In this document: piece by piece, positions 32,922-43,084 of the stretch
Numbering within the stretch: the first letter of the stretch is position 1
Layout: every line of letters starts with the position of its first letter
DNA from: Lolium rigidum
Lineage: Eukaryota > Streptophyta > Magnoliopsida > Poales > Poaceae
Direction of reading: 5' to 3'
Assembly: GCF_022539505.1 (NCBI RefSeq)
Contig: NC_061508.1
Coordinates: 34,280,256 to 34,344,255, forward strand
Length of the DNA: 64,000 nt
Made by a program: the position numbers and the translations under genes
Notes under the pieces: model-generated
What the model saw: only the letters and a program-made list of their open reading frames with translations
Databases searched by the model: none
What the model was told of the DNA's origin: nothing

Positions 32922-34395
32922 GAAAAAACACACAAAATAACCTGTTTTGTAAAAGATTTTATCAAATCATCTTTTTTGTTTGGCTGAGTCATGCTCCATA
33001 GCACGACACCACCTAGTATGGCGTTGGTGGTCGCACGATGCCCCGATCAATGGCGCCATGAGCCGGCCAACGTGGCGGTTATAGCTAGAAGAGTTGTCCA
33101 CGATATGTTAGTATTGCTCTGTTCGGGACGACATCACTGTAGAGCTTGGCTCCATCATGGATGGAGCCGTACCGGTTTAGGCAAATTCCAAAGAGGAAGA
33201 CAAAATGCCATTTGATAGGAAGTGCCAGGATTATGGAAACATCATGCGAGTCACTATCATCTCCCCACAACGGATGTGAAAACTATGTATCTTCAGTCTT
33301 TGTCGATCAACAAGTCTTGCGATCGCGTAGGGGTTCATGTGTAGCGTTGCCTGAGGCATAAGGTGGACGAATGGGAGAAGACCAGTATTCTTGATATACC
33401 GTGTGTATCGCTCGCCGTATGTCGTCTTCTTGACATGAAGCTCATGGCACCTAATGTGACCATTTAAAAACCTTTCCTTTCTCTGTCTAACCGTAAACCT
33501 TCCACTACGCCATTTATCATAATGGTCATCTAGGATAGATTCCGGGTTCATCCTACATATGTGAGCAAATGTAGATAATTTAATTATTTTTCAACAAAGA
33601 GGGGCATAAGAATTCATAACTTAAATTGCTAGAGTATCAAATGTAGATATTACTTCAATTACCGAGCTAGGTCCTATTACAAGATCAGAGCTTTCCAAAT
33701 TATCTAAACCACTACCACAATACATGATCAAAGTTGCAATTCCATTTTTTTTTGTAATGGGTGATATTGCATAATCACATATTAGAAAATCTAATATCAT
33801 ACTCAGATATTGGAAAATCTAATGGCATATTCAGATAAAAATGTGATATCACATATTAGAAAAATGAATATCACAGATTTCATGCTCACAGGTTACACAA
33901 TGAAAAAGGAAATTGATACTTAACGTTATGTCTCTATAAAACTAGCAGATACTCACAGATCTGCTACCACGTACATGCCAAACCGGTCCAAATCGGAATT
34001 TTCTGGATGAGCTATGGTTAACCAAATCGGGAGAATACCTCAAGTGTTGGAAGGGGAAGAAAATTCACCGAAAAGCCATTCAGAATGATGGTTTTAGAGT
34101 GGGTGGTTAAGGGGGTTGGGCGCCATAGTCTCCAGGCGTGTGTTCATCTTGGCTCGTGAACATGTACGTACGGCTTTGCACGGTGCCGCGGTCAATGGAG
34201 CCATACTAAGGCGAAGTGTGTCTTGAACGCCACGTCGAATAGAGCATAGTGCCATTGACCGGGACGTCATACAGCCAGGGTGCTGTCATGGGTGGCATTG
34301 TGGTATGGAGCATAGCTCTGTCTGGTGTGGAGCCAAATAAAAAATGTATTTCGTAAAATCATTTTAGGAACAGGTTATTTTTGTGACTTCTTTTC
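32922..34395. mobile_element. Mutator-like element with long degenerate TIRs
   Basis: The left 90 bp (from GAAAAAACACACAAAATAACCTG through TTTGTTTGGCTGAGTCATGCTCCAT) is inverted at the right (about 34,302-34,395: ATGGAGCATAGCTC ... AACAGGTTATTTTTGTGACTTCTTTTC). Long imperfect TIRs fit a Mutator-like element. The flanks are AT repeats, so the 9-bp duplication cannot be read with confidence. It carries a plant-mobile-domain remnant on the minus strand. Confidence 0.6.
33085..33551 (-). pseudogene. Plant mobile domain (PMD, MAIN-like) fragment carried by the MULE
   Basis: On the minus strand the frame from 33,551 contains LDDHYDKWRSGRF, then NTGLLPFVHLMPQATLHMNP, ALARLVDRQR-like text and HSFHIRCGEMIVT. 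After a 1-nt shift at about 33,250 it continues DVSIILALPIK. This is the N-terminal layout of the plant mobile domain (TGLLPF ... LVDRWRPETHSFH ... GEMT-TLQDVSMILALPI). PMD proteins occur as host MAIN/MAIL silencing factors and, very often, inside TEs. The frameshift and early end make this a pseudogene. Confidence 0.65.
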
Positions 34396-34479
34396 AGATA
34401 TATCAGGTTATATCGAGGAGTATATATAGTTAACATTTTGTCTTATTTGAAACTGATTAAATCGCATTGATGTGATGTG

Positions 34480-34762
34480 AGGCCGGCCGTGCTGTGTCGA
34501 CAACGATGTTACAAGATGGATGGCCAGTTGGTGGCTGCCTGAATGAGTCGATCGGGACAGGGACGAATCCCACGCTGACAGAGGCCGTTTCTTCTGTGCA
34601 GGCTAGCTACCTCAGTTCGTGGCTTCGTGCTCCAGCTGGTAGGGGATCTAGATCGATCGTCCCGCGCCATCACGTCTAGCCGGTGTGCCGTCGACGTGCA
34701 AGTTCACGGCTCTAGCCTTTTTACCGGCCTCGCATCGGCATCAACACGAGGTTAATTATTGA
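34480..34762 (+). repeat. Unit A, distal part: copy of the ERF far-upstream region
   Basis: The segment aligns in order with two parts of unit B. GCCAGTTG...GTCGATC...CCCACGCTGACA matches 40,935-41,000. GTAGGGGATCTAGAT...GATCGT-CCGCGCC, GCCGTCGACGTGCAA, ACCGGCC and CACGAGGTTAATTATTG match 48,220-48,356. It is interrupted at about 34,763 by TE sequence and resumes at about 39,315. Confidence 0.6.
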
Positions 34763-34940
34763 AATCATGGTCAGCATCTTGATACTATATATAGAGTAGT
34801 ATCTTATGGTCTTACGATATTATCTTAGCCAATCGATACCATATCAATGGTATCTTAATTTAGCAATATCGTACTTGTAACTCGACACGTATAGTGCTAT
34901 CCTTGGTACGTATCCCTATATACAACGTCAATACAAAAAA
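34763..34940. other. AT-rich insertion in unit A, no gene seen
   Basis: This stretch has no counterpart in unit B. It has repeated GTATCTTA(A/T) and GATACTAT / GATACCAT words that suggest a small MITE remnant, but ends could not be fixed. Confidence 0.4.
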
Positions 34941-35463
34941 AACAAGGATATCTCCAACGGGACGACGGAAACGAACGCTGAGCTATTGTTTGCGTTCGTG
35001 GAGAGCGAAAAATGCGTCTGGACTCTGCTCCAGCGGGGCGATCCAAATGACCGGGCTGTCTGTGGCGACTCAAACCTGGCATAAATATGCGCTTCGGATG
35101 CGTCTCTGCGGACGCGCAAAATGTTCGCTTGCGTCTGGCGGAAATTTCATCGGGCCCGCCTTTCAGCGACCCTCGCTCGATGTTGTCTTCTCAGGCGCGC
35201 CAGCGACTCGCGCCGCTTCGTCGCTTCGGCAGTCTGCGTCGCGTTAATAGCGATGTCTCGCCTGCCGAGCGGCCGCCGCCCACCACCGCCAATGCAGTAA
35301 TGGCGATGCCATGCATCCCGCGGTCGTCGGCTGCCTTCGGCCTATAGAAAGCGGGCGCTCGCTTTTCTTCCTCATCCACTCCACACAAATCCTAGCTGCC
35401 ACAAGCTCCACCGTAGCGCCACCAAGCTCTTCCTGCGATGCAGCCAGCCCCGCGAGGAAGTCC

Positions 35464-35844
35464 ATGGCGGGTCCTGGTGGCCGGCGAGGCGGTCGAGGCC
35501 GCGGGCCTGGGCGCCCCCGGGGCCAGGGCCGTGGCCGCCGAGGCGGAGCAGCTACGGCCCCACGGTCGTCGTTGCCTGCGCCGTCCTCATCTTCGCGGGA
35601 GGAGCGCTGCTTCAAGTTCCTCCTCCGCATCGACGACGACCCCCTCGGCATCAAGCGGCTCCCGGACAAGTTCGCCGAGTTCATCGATGGCGTCGAGCTG
35701 GCCCAGGTGCAGCTACGGGAGGTCAGCTACAACTTCTGTCGGTGGCCCGTCGAGTTGATCTTGTTCGACAGGAAGGGCAAGATGTACCTGCACACGGGAT
35801 GGGACAAGTTTTCTCGTGACCTCGCGCTCGAGCCCAACTTCTAA
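35464..35844 (+). pseudogene. B3-like DNA-binding domain ORF carried by a TE, truncated
   Basis: The frame opens MAGPGGRRGGRGRGPGRPRG, a Gly/Arg-rich N-terminus, then CFKFLLRIDDDPLGIKRLP and DKFAEFIDG, which fit the start of a plant B3 fold (F-x-K-x-L ... L-x-I/L-P-x-x-F). Then CRWPVELILFDRKGKMYLHTG and GWDKFSRDLALE give the W-x-V ... G-W-x-x-F ... L core. The TAA at 35,842-35,844 is not the native stop: it is the Harbinger target duplication, and the frame's continuation (LTFLNE) lies at 39,280. A sister frame with the same N-terminus is on the minus strand at 51,300-51,810. Confidence 0.6.
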
Positions 35845-36476
35845 GAGCATCTCCACTCGTGCCCCCGTCGAGGCCCCCGGCGAGCGTTTTTTCCATCCGG
35901 ACGGCGAAATTCGGCCCAGTCGCGCCCCCGGTTCCTCGTTTTCGCCCGGATTTGGCCCTTCATCCATCCGGCGAGCCCACGCCACCCCCGGCCCCCCGGG
36001 GAGCGCTCGGGGACTCCGGACGAGTGAAAAGCAAGGAAGGGCCCGATCTGTCGGTGACTCGACGCACGAACCCCACCGCCACGTCGCTCAAAATCTCCCC
36101 CACCCCTCGTATCTCTCTCGCCGCCGGCACCACCCCGCCGGCTTGTTGCCCAGATTCCGCCGCCCCTCCTTCCCCACCTGCCTATATTCCGCCGTCTTTC
36201 GACGACGGCCTATCTGGCTGCTCTTCCGCCGGCCTGTTTTCCGGCCTGCTTGCTCGTCGTCGCTCGTGGCTCGGGTTGCCTCGACCACGTGTAAGGGTAT
36301 TTTACCCTTATCCATTATTTTGGTATCTATGACACCGTGCTAGAGTATTTGGACTAATACATGCCTACAAGATGACTTTCAGGTATTAGCCAAAGAGGTA
36401 TGATGGTGTAGCAATGGAACAAAAAGGCAACGGGAGACCCCCAATTCGACGAAAAATCAGCAAGAATTTCAGAGCC

Positions 36477-36850
36477 TGGCCGGTCCCAGATCCGGTCGGA
36501 CCGGCCCTGGCACCGGACAGCCCGGTCGCCGACCGGATCCTCAACCGGTGCCATCCGGGCAATGTCCAGTAAAGAAGACAAGCACTCCGGTCTGCGTCCG
36601 GTCACCAGCCCGGTTTCGGACCGGCTGCTCCGGTCCATGGCCCGGTCTGACCGGGCACCAGACCGGGCGGCCCGGTCAGCGACCGGACTTTGCGCCTGTG
36701 ACATCCGGGCGCCATCCAGTAAGCTCAGAAGCCTGCCCGGTCAAGACCCGGTCCCAGCTCCGGTTGGAAACCGGCCGGCCCGGTCTGTGGCCCGGTCTGA
36801 CCGGGCTGTGGACCGGCCTGTCCGGCGCCAAATCCGGTCGACCGGGTTTC
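36477..36850. repeat. CCGGTC / GACCGG-rich array in the solo LTR
   Basis: Dozens of GCCCGGTC, GACCGGGC and CCGGTCCG words in both orientations are packed before the TATA box. They are self-complementary and could form hairpins or serve as repeated protein sites. They lie upstream of the LTR TATA box, where enhancer repeats are common. Confidence 0.75.
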
Positions 36851-36903
36851 TCGACGAATCTGGCGATGTGGCAAGTGACCAACGGCCGGTTTTTGAAGAA
36901 CAC

Positions 36904-36910
36904 TATAAAT
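36904..36910 (+). promoter_or_regulatory. TATA box of the solo LTR
   Basis: TATAAAT in the context AACACTATAAATACCCCTTC, about 610 bp into the LTR. It could drive a transcript through the remaining LTR into the Harbinger transposase remnant. Confidence 0.6.
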
Positions 36911-37650
36911 ACCCCTTCTTCTACCTTGGAAGGGTTAGGCAACATACTATAAACTGTTCTTGAGCTCTCTCTCTCCTACTCCATTGCTAGAAACACCAAA
37001 AGCCTCAGATCTCCCTCCTCCTCCACCCAAACTCAAATCCCTCCGGGAAATCACTAGAGGAGGACCCGATCTACCGTTCTACCAAGCCAAATCTCATTCC
37101 CCCTTGTATTCATTGAGAAGCTTGCTTCCTAGGGTTCCTTGGAAACCCTAGGTGGGCAAGAGGAGTCCGGAAGCATCCGGGCTGTGGATTTGCTCCGGGC
37201 AAGATTGTGAAGGTTTGGAGGCTACCTCAAAGTCTACCACAAGTGAGTGAGCTATTCCTTCGTGGGATAGGCTCCGGAGAATAGGGTGAGCCTTCGTGGC
37301 GCGGGGAATCCTTCGTGGGACCTCCACTCCTCCAAACGTGACGTACCTTGTTGCAAAGCAAGGGAACACGGGAATACATCCTCGTCTCCGCGTGCTATCG
37401 GTTATCTCTAACCGAACTCCTTACTTGTGATTTAACTCGCTCTGTGAGAGCCTTCGTGCTTGAGTTAGTTGTATCCTCATATAGGTTGCTTCATCTAGTT
37501 TGCATTAGGCTCATCTTTATATTCCGCAAAGCCTAATATTGCAAAGAAAGAATTAAAATTTGTAGAAACCTATTCACCCCCCCCTCTAGGTTTACCATCT
37601 CTATACTTTCACCACGCCCGTCAGGTGTTCGTCCATTTGCCTCGCCGGCC

Positions 37651-38990
37651 ATGGACTCGGACGAAGAGGAGGAGCAGATGTTCGTCGAGCTTATGCAAGA
37701 AGAGATGGCAGCAGCCGCCCAAGACGACGAGCACATGATGATCCTTGGTTGCTTGGCAAGCATGTACGCCGGACCGGCAACTCGTCGACGTGGTGGGTCG
37801 GCACGAGGTCGCCGGAAGTGCAAGCCGAGACAGCGAATGGAGGGCTACCGCATGTTGTACGCCGACTACTTCGCCGACAATCCATTGCACGGTGTGAGTG
37901 TTTTCCGGCGTCGTTTCGGGATGAGCAGAAAGCTATTTCTGCAAATTGTGTATGCCATCCGCCACTTTGATCCCTACTTCGGATGCAAGGCGGATTGCAC
38001 TTGGTTTGGTTGGATTTTCGTCATCTGCGAAGTGCACGGTGGCTATGAGGATCTTTGGCGTATGGAGCTCCCGGTGATACTGCAGATGACTATCTTCGGA
38101 TGGCGGAGTCCACCGCCCTTGATTGTTTCTACCGGTTCTGCGGGGCCGTCATAGCGGTGTTCGGGGACTATTACTTGAGATCACCCACCGTCGAAGACAC
38201 TCGGAGGATCCTTGCAACAAATGAAGCTAGGGGTTTCCGGGGATGCTTGGAAGCATTGATTGCATGCATTGGCAATGGAAGAACTGTCCGTTTGCGTGGC
38301 GAGGAATGTACAAGGGTCACAAAAAAGGCTGCACTTCGTGATACTTGAAGCGGTGGCTACCCATGATCTTTGGATTTGGCACTCTTTCTTTGGTATGCCT
38401 GGATCCAACAATGACATCAACGTCCTAAAGCTGCTCCCCGGTCTTTTCCAAGCTTGTTGAGGGTCATGCTCCTCCGGTGGACTATGTGATCAATGGTCGG
38501 CACTACAACAAAGGATACTACCTTGCGGACGGTATCTATCCAAAGTGGGCAACATTTGTGAAGACTATCTCCAACCACTGCCACCCCCAAACTTTGCGAG
38601 TTTGTCAAGAAACAAGAAGCTTGCCGAAAAGACGTCGAGCGAGCATTTGGTGTCCTCCGAGCAGAGATTTGCTGTCGTCCGGTTCCCGCTATGACTTGGT
38701 CCAAAGATCAGATGTGGGAGGTGATGAACTGCTGTGTGTGCCTACACAATATGATTATTGAAGATGAGCGAAAGCATCCGGTTCCTCTGGCTGAGCAAGA
38801 AGCACCATATGAGAGAGGGTCCTCTTGCACAGCCGAATCACCAGGTGCCTCCATCATGGGCCGCCTTCTTTGCTATGCGCCAGGAGATTCGAGACTCTAC
38901 AATGCATCAATGTCTTGCAAGATGATGCGGTGGAGCACATATGGAGGCTCAGAGGCAACGCCAACGCCGACGCCAACTAGTCTGTCTTAA
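37651..38990 (+). pseudogene. PIF/Harbinger (HARBI1-like) transposase pseudogene
   Basis: The frame starts MDSDEEEEQMFVELMQEEM at 37,651 and contains GVSVFRRRFGMSRKLFLQIV. A deletion near 38,000 shifts to AYGAPGDTADDYLRMAESTA, YYLRSPTVEDTRRIL. The SIDCMHW region that would hold the first catalytic Asp is garbled near 38,250. The second acidic region survives as WHSFFGMPGSNNDINVL, followed by [19 protein letters not shown] and, after more shifts, [19 protein letters not shown]. At least five frame changes over about 1.3 kb make it inactive. Family proteins are DDE nucleases acting with a Myb-like partner; the partner gene is not here. Confidence 0.88.
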
Positions 38991-39314
38991 CTTGTTTGAA
39001 AAATTGTGAAATTTGTGTGCTTCATTTGTTTCAGCACTTGTTAAACATTGTACTTGTTATCGCCGAATTTGTTTCGACAATTTTCGTCCTCTTGTTTGCC
39101 GAACTTGTTAAATTTTATGTTGAATTTGTTTGAAATATGTCAAATGGTCGAGGTTGGGGGTTTCCTGCCGGGGGGACGGCTGGAACTTCGGCGCTCCCCA
39201 CGCCAAATCTTCATCCAATCCGGACGAAAATTTTATCGGATTTGGGCGTGGGGAGCGCCAACGAGTGGGAATGCTCTAACTCACCTTCCTCAATGAGGTT
39301 GGAACAAGATCTAC

Positions 39315-40800
39315 CTGGACGGTGCACGCACGTGGTGGCCACGCGAGTACGCGACGCACCCGTGAACGTGCGGCTCTCCTCCTCCTCCGAGGCCCTGTCC
39401 CCTCGACCGCGCGCCGCTATCGGTGCATGCACCTTTCCTCGGAGGGAATCCCGTGTTGCATCTTTTGCCGCTCTCCACTGCCGCCTGGCTGCTTTGCTTA
39501 TCTTTTTTCTGCCAAAGTGTGTGCCTTTTGCCTCCGCCCGTACCAAGCAAAAGGAGAAGAACCTAGCTCGGCAAGTTCAATTTTTTAAGGGGCCAGGGCG
39601 TACGTGGAGGCTGTGGCATTGTGTAATCCAGCATTTTGTCTGCACTACCTGCAGGGAGTAGCTATGTGGGAGAGACATCGGAGAATTTCCGTGCATGTAT
39701 ATATGCTTCCAAACCATGGCGCTTTGGTAGGCTCACCACCTAATGCATGAGGAGGAATTTGGCATCGGTTGTGACCATAAAGTTTGGTCTTCGGCGCAGG
39801 CAGTTCAATTTGGCCGTTTGACATCTCCTGGAAAGCTTGCCTTTCCAACACATGGTCTATAGCAATAGACTAAAGAAATACAAGCTGAAATTTTGGCCCG
39901 CCTAAGACTTAGGCATCTAGAACAGAGCGATTCAAATCAGACTAGATCTTCGAGACGACTGACGATAGTTCCACTATCGACGCTGTAGCCTAGACGCCAT
40001 GCCAGCCCTTAGAGCAAGGCGCATGTGCCACCTCCTCTACCGTGCGAGCACTCCAAGGCGACCATGGCTCCTAGGGGGAGTATTGCACCGATGAAGTTGT
40101 CGGTGCAGCCACCTCCACTGCAGATGTGGCAGCGGTGGCGGATCCAAGAATTTGAAGCAGGGTATTTCACCTTGTGATTTTTTTTAATGCCCTTCTAAAA
40201 GAATTAAACACAAAAAGGTTAATGCAAACACATAGTCTATAGCAATAGACTCAAAAAAACTAAAATTTTGGTATGGTTAGACTTTAAAGGACATTTCCGA
40301 CTGAGCGATCCAGATCAGGTTAAATCTTGATGATGATCGGCAACAGCTCCACTTAAGCCCCACCAGCGCTCCGCCTGCTCTTCCGTCCGAGCACTCCAAG
40401 GTGACCACGACATCCACGAGGAATGTTGCAGTAACGGAGTTGTCGTCGCGTCCACCTCTATGGCGGACATGTCGAGCATGGCAGCCAGATCTGGCCACTT
40501 TCCTCCTCCATTGCACAAATGTCTTGACGTCTTGACCTCAACCGTTAATCTCACACCAGATGGCCCCTACCACCTTTCCGCCACCTAACCAATCACCTAT
40601 GCACACATGTCATTGCCTTCGCCTCACCCAATCTCCTCAGAAGTATATGCGCGCTCTCCACCGGAGCCATTCCACGGCCGAATTATGCAACACCTCACAC
40701 ATCACACGTCCCCGGTATCTCGCATCAAGGTTCCACACACACGACATCTATGGTTTTCGCACGACGTCCACGATTTTCGCACAACTGACCTTGAAAAGAA
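39315..40800 (+). repeat. Unit A, proximal part: decayed copy of the ERF promoter region
   Basis: Ordered matches to unit B: CCTGGACGG-GCACGC...CCGTGAACGTGCGGCTCTCC (39,315-39,380 vs 48,370-48,440); GGAGAAGAACCTAGCTCGGC (39,553 vs 48,598); GGCATTGTGTAATCCA (39,613 vs 48,700); AAACCATGGC-CTTTGGTA (39,712 vs 49,935); GACCTCAACCGTTAATC (40,534 vs 50,241); and GCGCTCTCCACCGGAGCCAT (40,651 vs 52,455). The copy ends near the equivalent of the ERF 5' leader, with no coding exon after it. Confidence 0.7.
39850..40490 (+). repeat. Local tandem duplication, about 375-bp unit x 2
   Basis: ACA(T)GGTCTATAGCAATAGACT..., AAATTTTGG, GAGCGAT-CA-ATCAG and GAGCACTCCAAGG-GACCA occur in the same order at 39,850-40,150 and 40,225-40,490. 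The copies are well diverged. The duplication lies within unit A. Confidence 0.6.
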
Positions 40801-40924
40801 AATGCCAATTCAGTAGTCTCTAGGGGCGGACCAATGCAAATCTCATTTAACCATCCAATCACAAGCTTTTCACTTTCAAACTAGAGATGTGTTTAGAGAG
40901 GATGCGGGCTACCGAACACGCTGC

Positions 40925-41066
40925 ATATGGATTGCCAGTTGCTCGCTGCCTCACTAGGTCGATCATGGCAATGGTCGATCGAGTCCCACGCTGACACAGC
41001 CACACAACCCGTTTTCCTTTTTTTTACGGAACCTCGTCAAGGGGTGGGGAGCTCTCGCATTGCATT
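40925..41066 (+). repeat. Unit B, distal part
   Basis: Collinear with 34,490-34,590 of unit A (GCCAGTTG, GTCGATC, CCCACGCTGACA). It ends at the GCATT target duplication of the gypsy element and unit B resumes at 48,131. The boundary with unit A at 40,800-40,925 has no recognised feature. Confidence 0.5.
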
Positions 41067-42232
41067 TGTTGACGTCAGAAACCCCCTGACGGGCAGAGAT
41101 GGTCAACACGGTAGAGCCGGGAACAACTAGGGCTGCGGCTGGCCCCAGTCCCTCAGAGCGACGGCCCGCAAAGCCTCCCGGTCGCACGTCCGATGTTTAT
41201 CACAAGGGCGTGCCACCCGACCTATACCTGGCCGGGAAGGTGTGGATGATGCCTCGCTTAGTTTCCTACGGGGCACACACGTAAACATTAAATACGAGCC
41301 TCGATCGGCTCTCGGGTTATCCTGTGAATCGGCTCGGAGAGCCGATCCACCCATGATCCGGACGAGGTGTCCGAATATATGGTGGTCCCGCTGATCAAGG
41401 TAAAGCTAATGAGATCTACGACGATTTAGGGTTTTCACCGCATAATCGGATCATCCTACTCACGATTGGGCCTCGCGCTCGCGCACGGTGACCGTAAGCC
41501 GATCCTAGACAGGGCCTAAAAACCAACACGAGGTTGATCCCCGGAACATCCTTTCTAGGGCTAGCAAACGCCACCCTACACGCCAGCTGGATCCTCCAAC
41601 CCTTTGTAAGGCCTAACTATTGCGGATGTTAAACTAATCCTTGATGAACAAGGAGCAACCGTAACGGATCAGATCTACTTAACTATGATCAGCGGGTGCC
41701 GCCCCTACACCTAAGATAGGTGTAAGGGCGGCTAGACATGCAAGGGTTGCACTACGAAAGCATGTAATATGAAGAACAATGCTAACCCTAACATATCTAA
41801 GATAACTACGTTGCTCGCCATCAAAAAGGCTTCGATACGAGCAACGCATGAACAACGGGGATAGGCATTACGCTGCCTAGATCGCAAGATGCGATCTAGG
41901 CAGCATGGTGCTTACCGGTAGAAACCCTCGAGACGAAGGAGTTGGCGATGCGCCGAGATTTGTTTGTGGTTGAACGTTGGTTGTTGTTTATTCCATAAAC
42001 CCTAGATACATATTTATAGTCCAGCGGACTTTCTAATGTGGGCGTGCACCAAACCGTGCACGAGTAAGATTCTAACTTCTAAACTAAGATGCGATCTAAT
42101 ATTTTACAGATACACGGGCAATTAAGCCCAACTTGGTATAAAAGGCCGATTCACGTATTTCTTCTATATATATTCTTCGAGTCCATCTTGATCGCGGCCC
42201 ACCTTCGACTCGGTCAAATTCCGGTGATAACA
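41067..42232 (-). repeat. Gypsy element 3' LTR (left on the plus strand)
   Basis: On the plus strand it begins TGTTGACGTCAG and ends GTGATAACA, so in element orientation it runs TGTTATCAC to TGACGTCAACA. Adjacent at 42,233-42,243 is CATGCCCCCTG, which on the minus strand is the purine tract CAGGGGGCATG. Confidence 0.9.
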
Positions 42233-42243
42233 CATGCCCCCTG
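42233..42243 (-). other. Polypurine tract of the gypsy element
   Basis: The minus strand reads CAGGGGGCATG directly before the LTR start TGTTATCACC. This confirms the reverse orientation. Confidence 0.8.
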
Positions 42244-42510
42244 GTTTTGGAAATGACATTTCCAAAATCATTATGCTCTTCTTTTGTCGGGTCATGTCGT
42301 GGCGGAGCGGAAGCGCCGCGGAATCCTCATCATGATGCCTTGCCCCTTCCACTTCTCCACGTGGCCGCAAAACTCTCCTGTTGGGCAACATCTCCTCGGA
42401 AACTGCTGTGGCATTGAATCTCTCTCATATCCCCTTTATTTAACCGTTCTAAACAGCTTGTGTCTCCTTCGTCCTCCTCGCCTCAGCACCAAAAAACCCT
42501 CTGTGCCACC

Positions 42511-42921
42511 ATGTCTTCTTCCTCCTCCTCCGAGCTTTCCTACGGGTCCGACTCCTCCCGCGAGACGCCACCGGAAATTCGTGCCCCAGAAGACTGGGAC
42601 GAGGAGAGCCATGCCTCCTCCATTTGGTCTGAGGACGACAAGTCCTTGACCAGCGGGGACGAAGATCTTCAGTTCCTCGCCGACGGGGAACTGGAGTCAA
42701 AAAGCGAGGACGACCAGTTCTCCTGGGACGGCTGCCCCACTTCTGAAGAAGAGGGAGAGGAAGACGACGACGACGACGACTCCCTCGAGGGCTACCCGCC
42801 GGCGAAACGCCTCCGCATGTGGTGGGACGACGACAGCAGCGACGATGAAGACGGGGATGAAGCCCCCGTGGAGGGCTACGGGAGTAGCGACGAGGAGCCC
42901 ATCGGCAGCAGGTGCCGATGA
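42511..42921 (+). CDS. Antisense acidic ORF (136 aa) within the gypsy element
   Basis: An intact frame runs from ATG 42,511 to TGA 42,919-42,921 on the strand opposite to gag, between the end of gag and the 3' LTR. It is Ser/Asp/Glu-rich: MSSSSSSELSYGSDSSRETP, then PEDWDEES, SIWSEDDKSLTSGDED, QFLADGELES, a run of Asp, and EGYPPAKRLRMWWDDDSS. Two short WSEDD / FSWDG-like motifs stand out. Similar antisense acidic frames are, from memory, a recurrent feature of gag-only gypsy elements in wheat relatives. Its function is unknown. Being unbroken while gag is broken is notable. It could be an antisense regulator or simply recently copied. Confidence 0.55.
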   Translation: MSSSSSSELSYGSDSSRETPPEIRAPEDWDEESHASSIWSEDDKSLTSGDEDLQFLADGELESKSEDDQFSWDGCPTSEEEGEEDDDDDDSLEGYPPAKRLRMWWDDDSSDDEDGDEAPVEGYGSSDEEPIGSRCR

Positions 42922-43084
42922 GGGTTCTCGAGGATGACGATGAGGGCGTGATGGCCCGTAGATTAGGATCTACTAGTATAGGCCTAGCAGTAGTAGATTG
43001 GTCAATAGACCCTCCTTTTGTTCTTCCTTCCTTGAGCAATCGGCTCCCCATTGTAAGAAATCCCAATACTAATGAAGGATTCCC

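Larger units (their letters stand above)
36290..37611 (+). mobile_element. Solo LTR (1,322 bp), TSD CCACG
   Basis: The block begins TGTAAGGGTATTTTACCC and ends CTATACTTTCA. CCACG flanks it at 36,285-36,289 and 37,612-37,616. The tail with CTATTCACCCCCCCCTCTAGG is typical of Ty1/copia LTRs in grasses. No interior or second LTR is present, so it arose by recombination between two LTRs. A TATAAAT box at 36,904 marks its promoter. Copia assignment rests only on the tail. Confidence 0.85.
35845..39276 (+). mobile_element. PIF/Harbinger transposon (TSD TAA), contains solo LTR
   Basis: TAA is duplicated at 35,842-35,844 and 39,277-39,279. The ends are GAGCATCTCCACTCGT and, inverted, GAGCATTCCCACTCGT. 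The subterminal sides are unlike each other: GGCCCCCGGCGAGCG at the left and CGCTCCCCACGCCC at the right. A transposase pseudogene lies at 37,651-38,990. A 1,322-bp solo LTR with its own duplication lies at 36,290-37,611. Net of the LTR the element is about 2.1 kb. No second (Myb/SANT) ORF is visible. It is the transposase-bearing relative of the element at 3,049-4,204. Confidence 0.85.
34943..39305 (+). mobile_element. B3-cargo TIR element, interrupted by a Harbinger element
   Basis: The left end is near GGATATCTCCAACGGGACG at about 34,946, typical of the TIR elements in this window. Promoter-like text (CCTATAGAAAG at 35,340) precedes the B3-like frame starting at 35,464. The element is cut at 35,845 by the Harbinger insertion. 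Its coding text resumes at 39,280 with LTFLNE and then ends against unit A at about 39,305-39,315. The true right terminus was not recognised and may be deleted, so both borders are approximate. Confidence 0.45.

Noticed and set aside
36548..36963. Two overlapping plus-strand frames of about 134 codons
   Set aside because: They are translations of the CCGGTC array in the solo LTR and are repetitive without a known fold.
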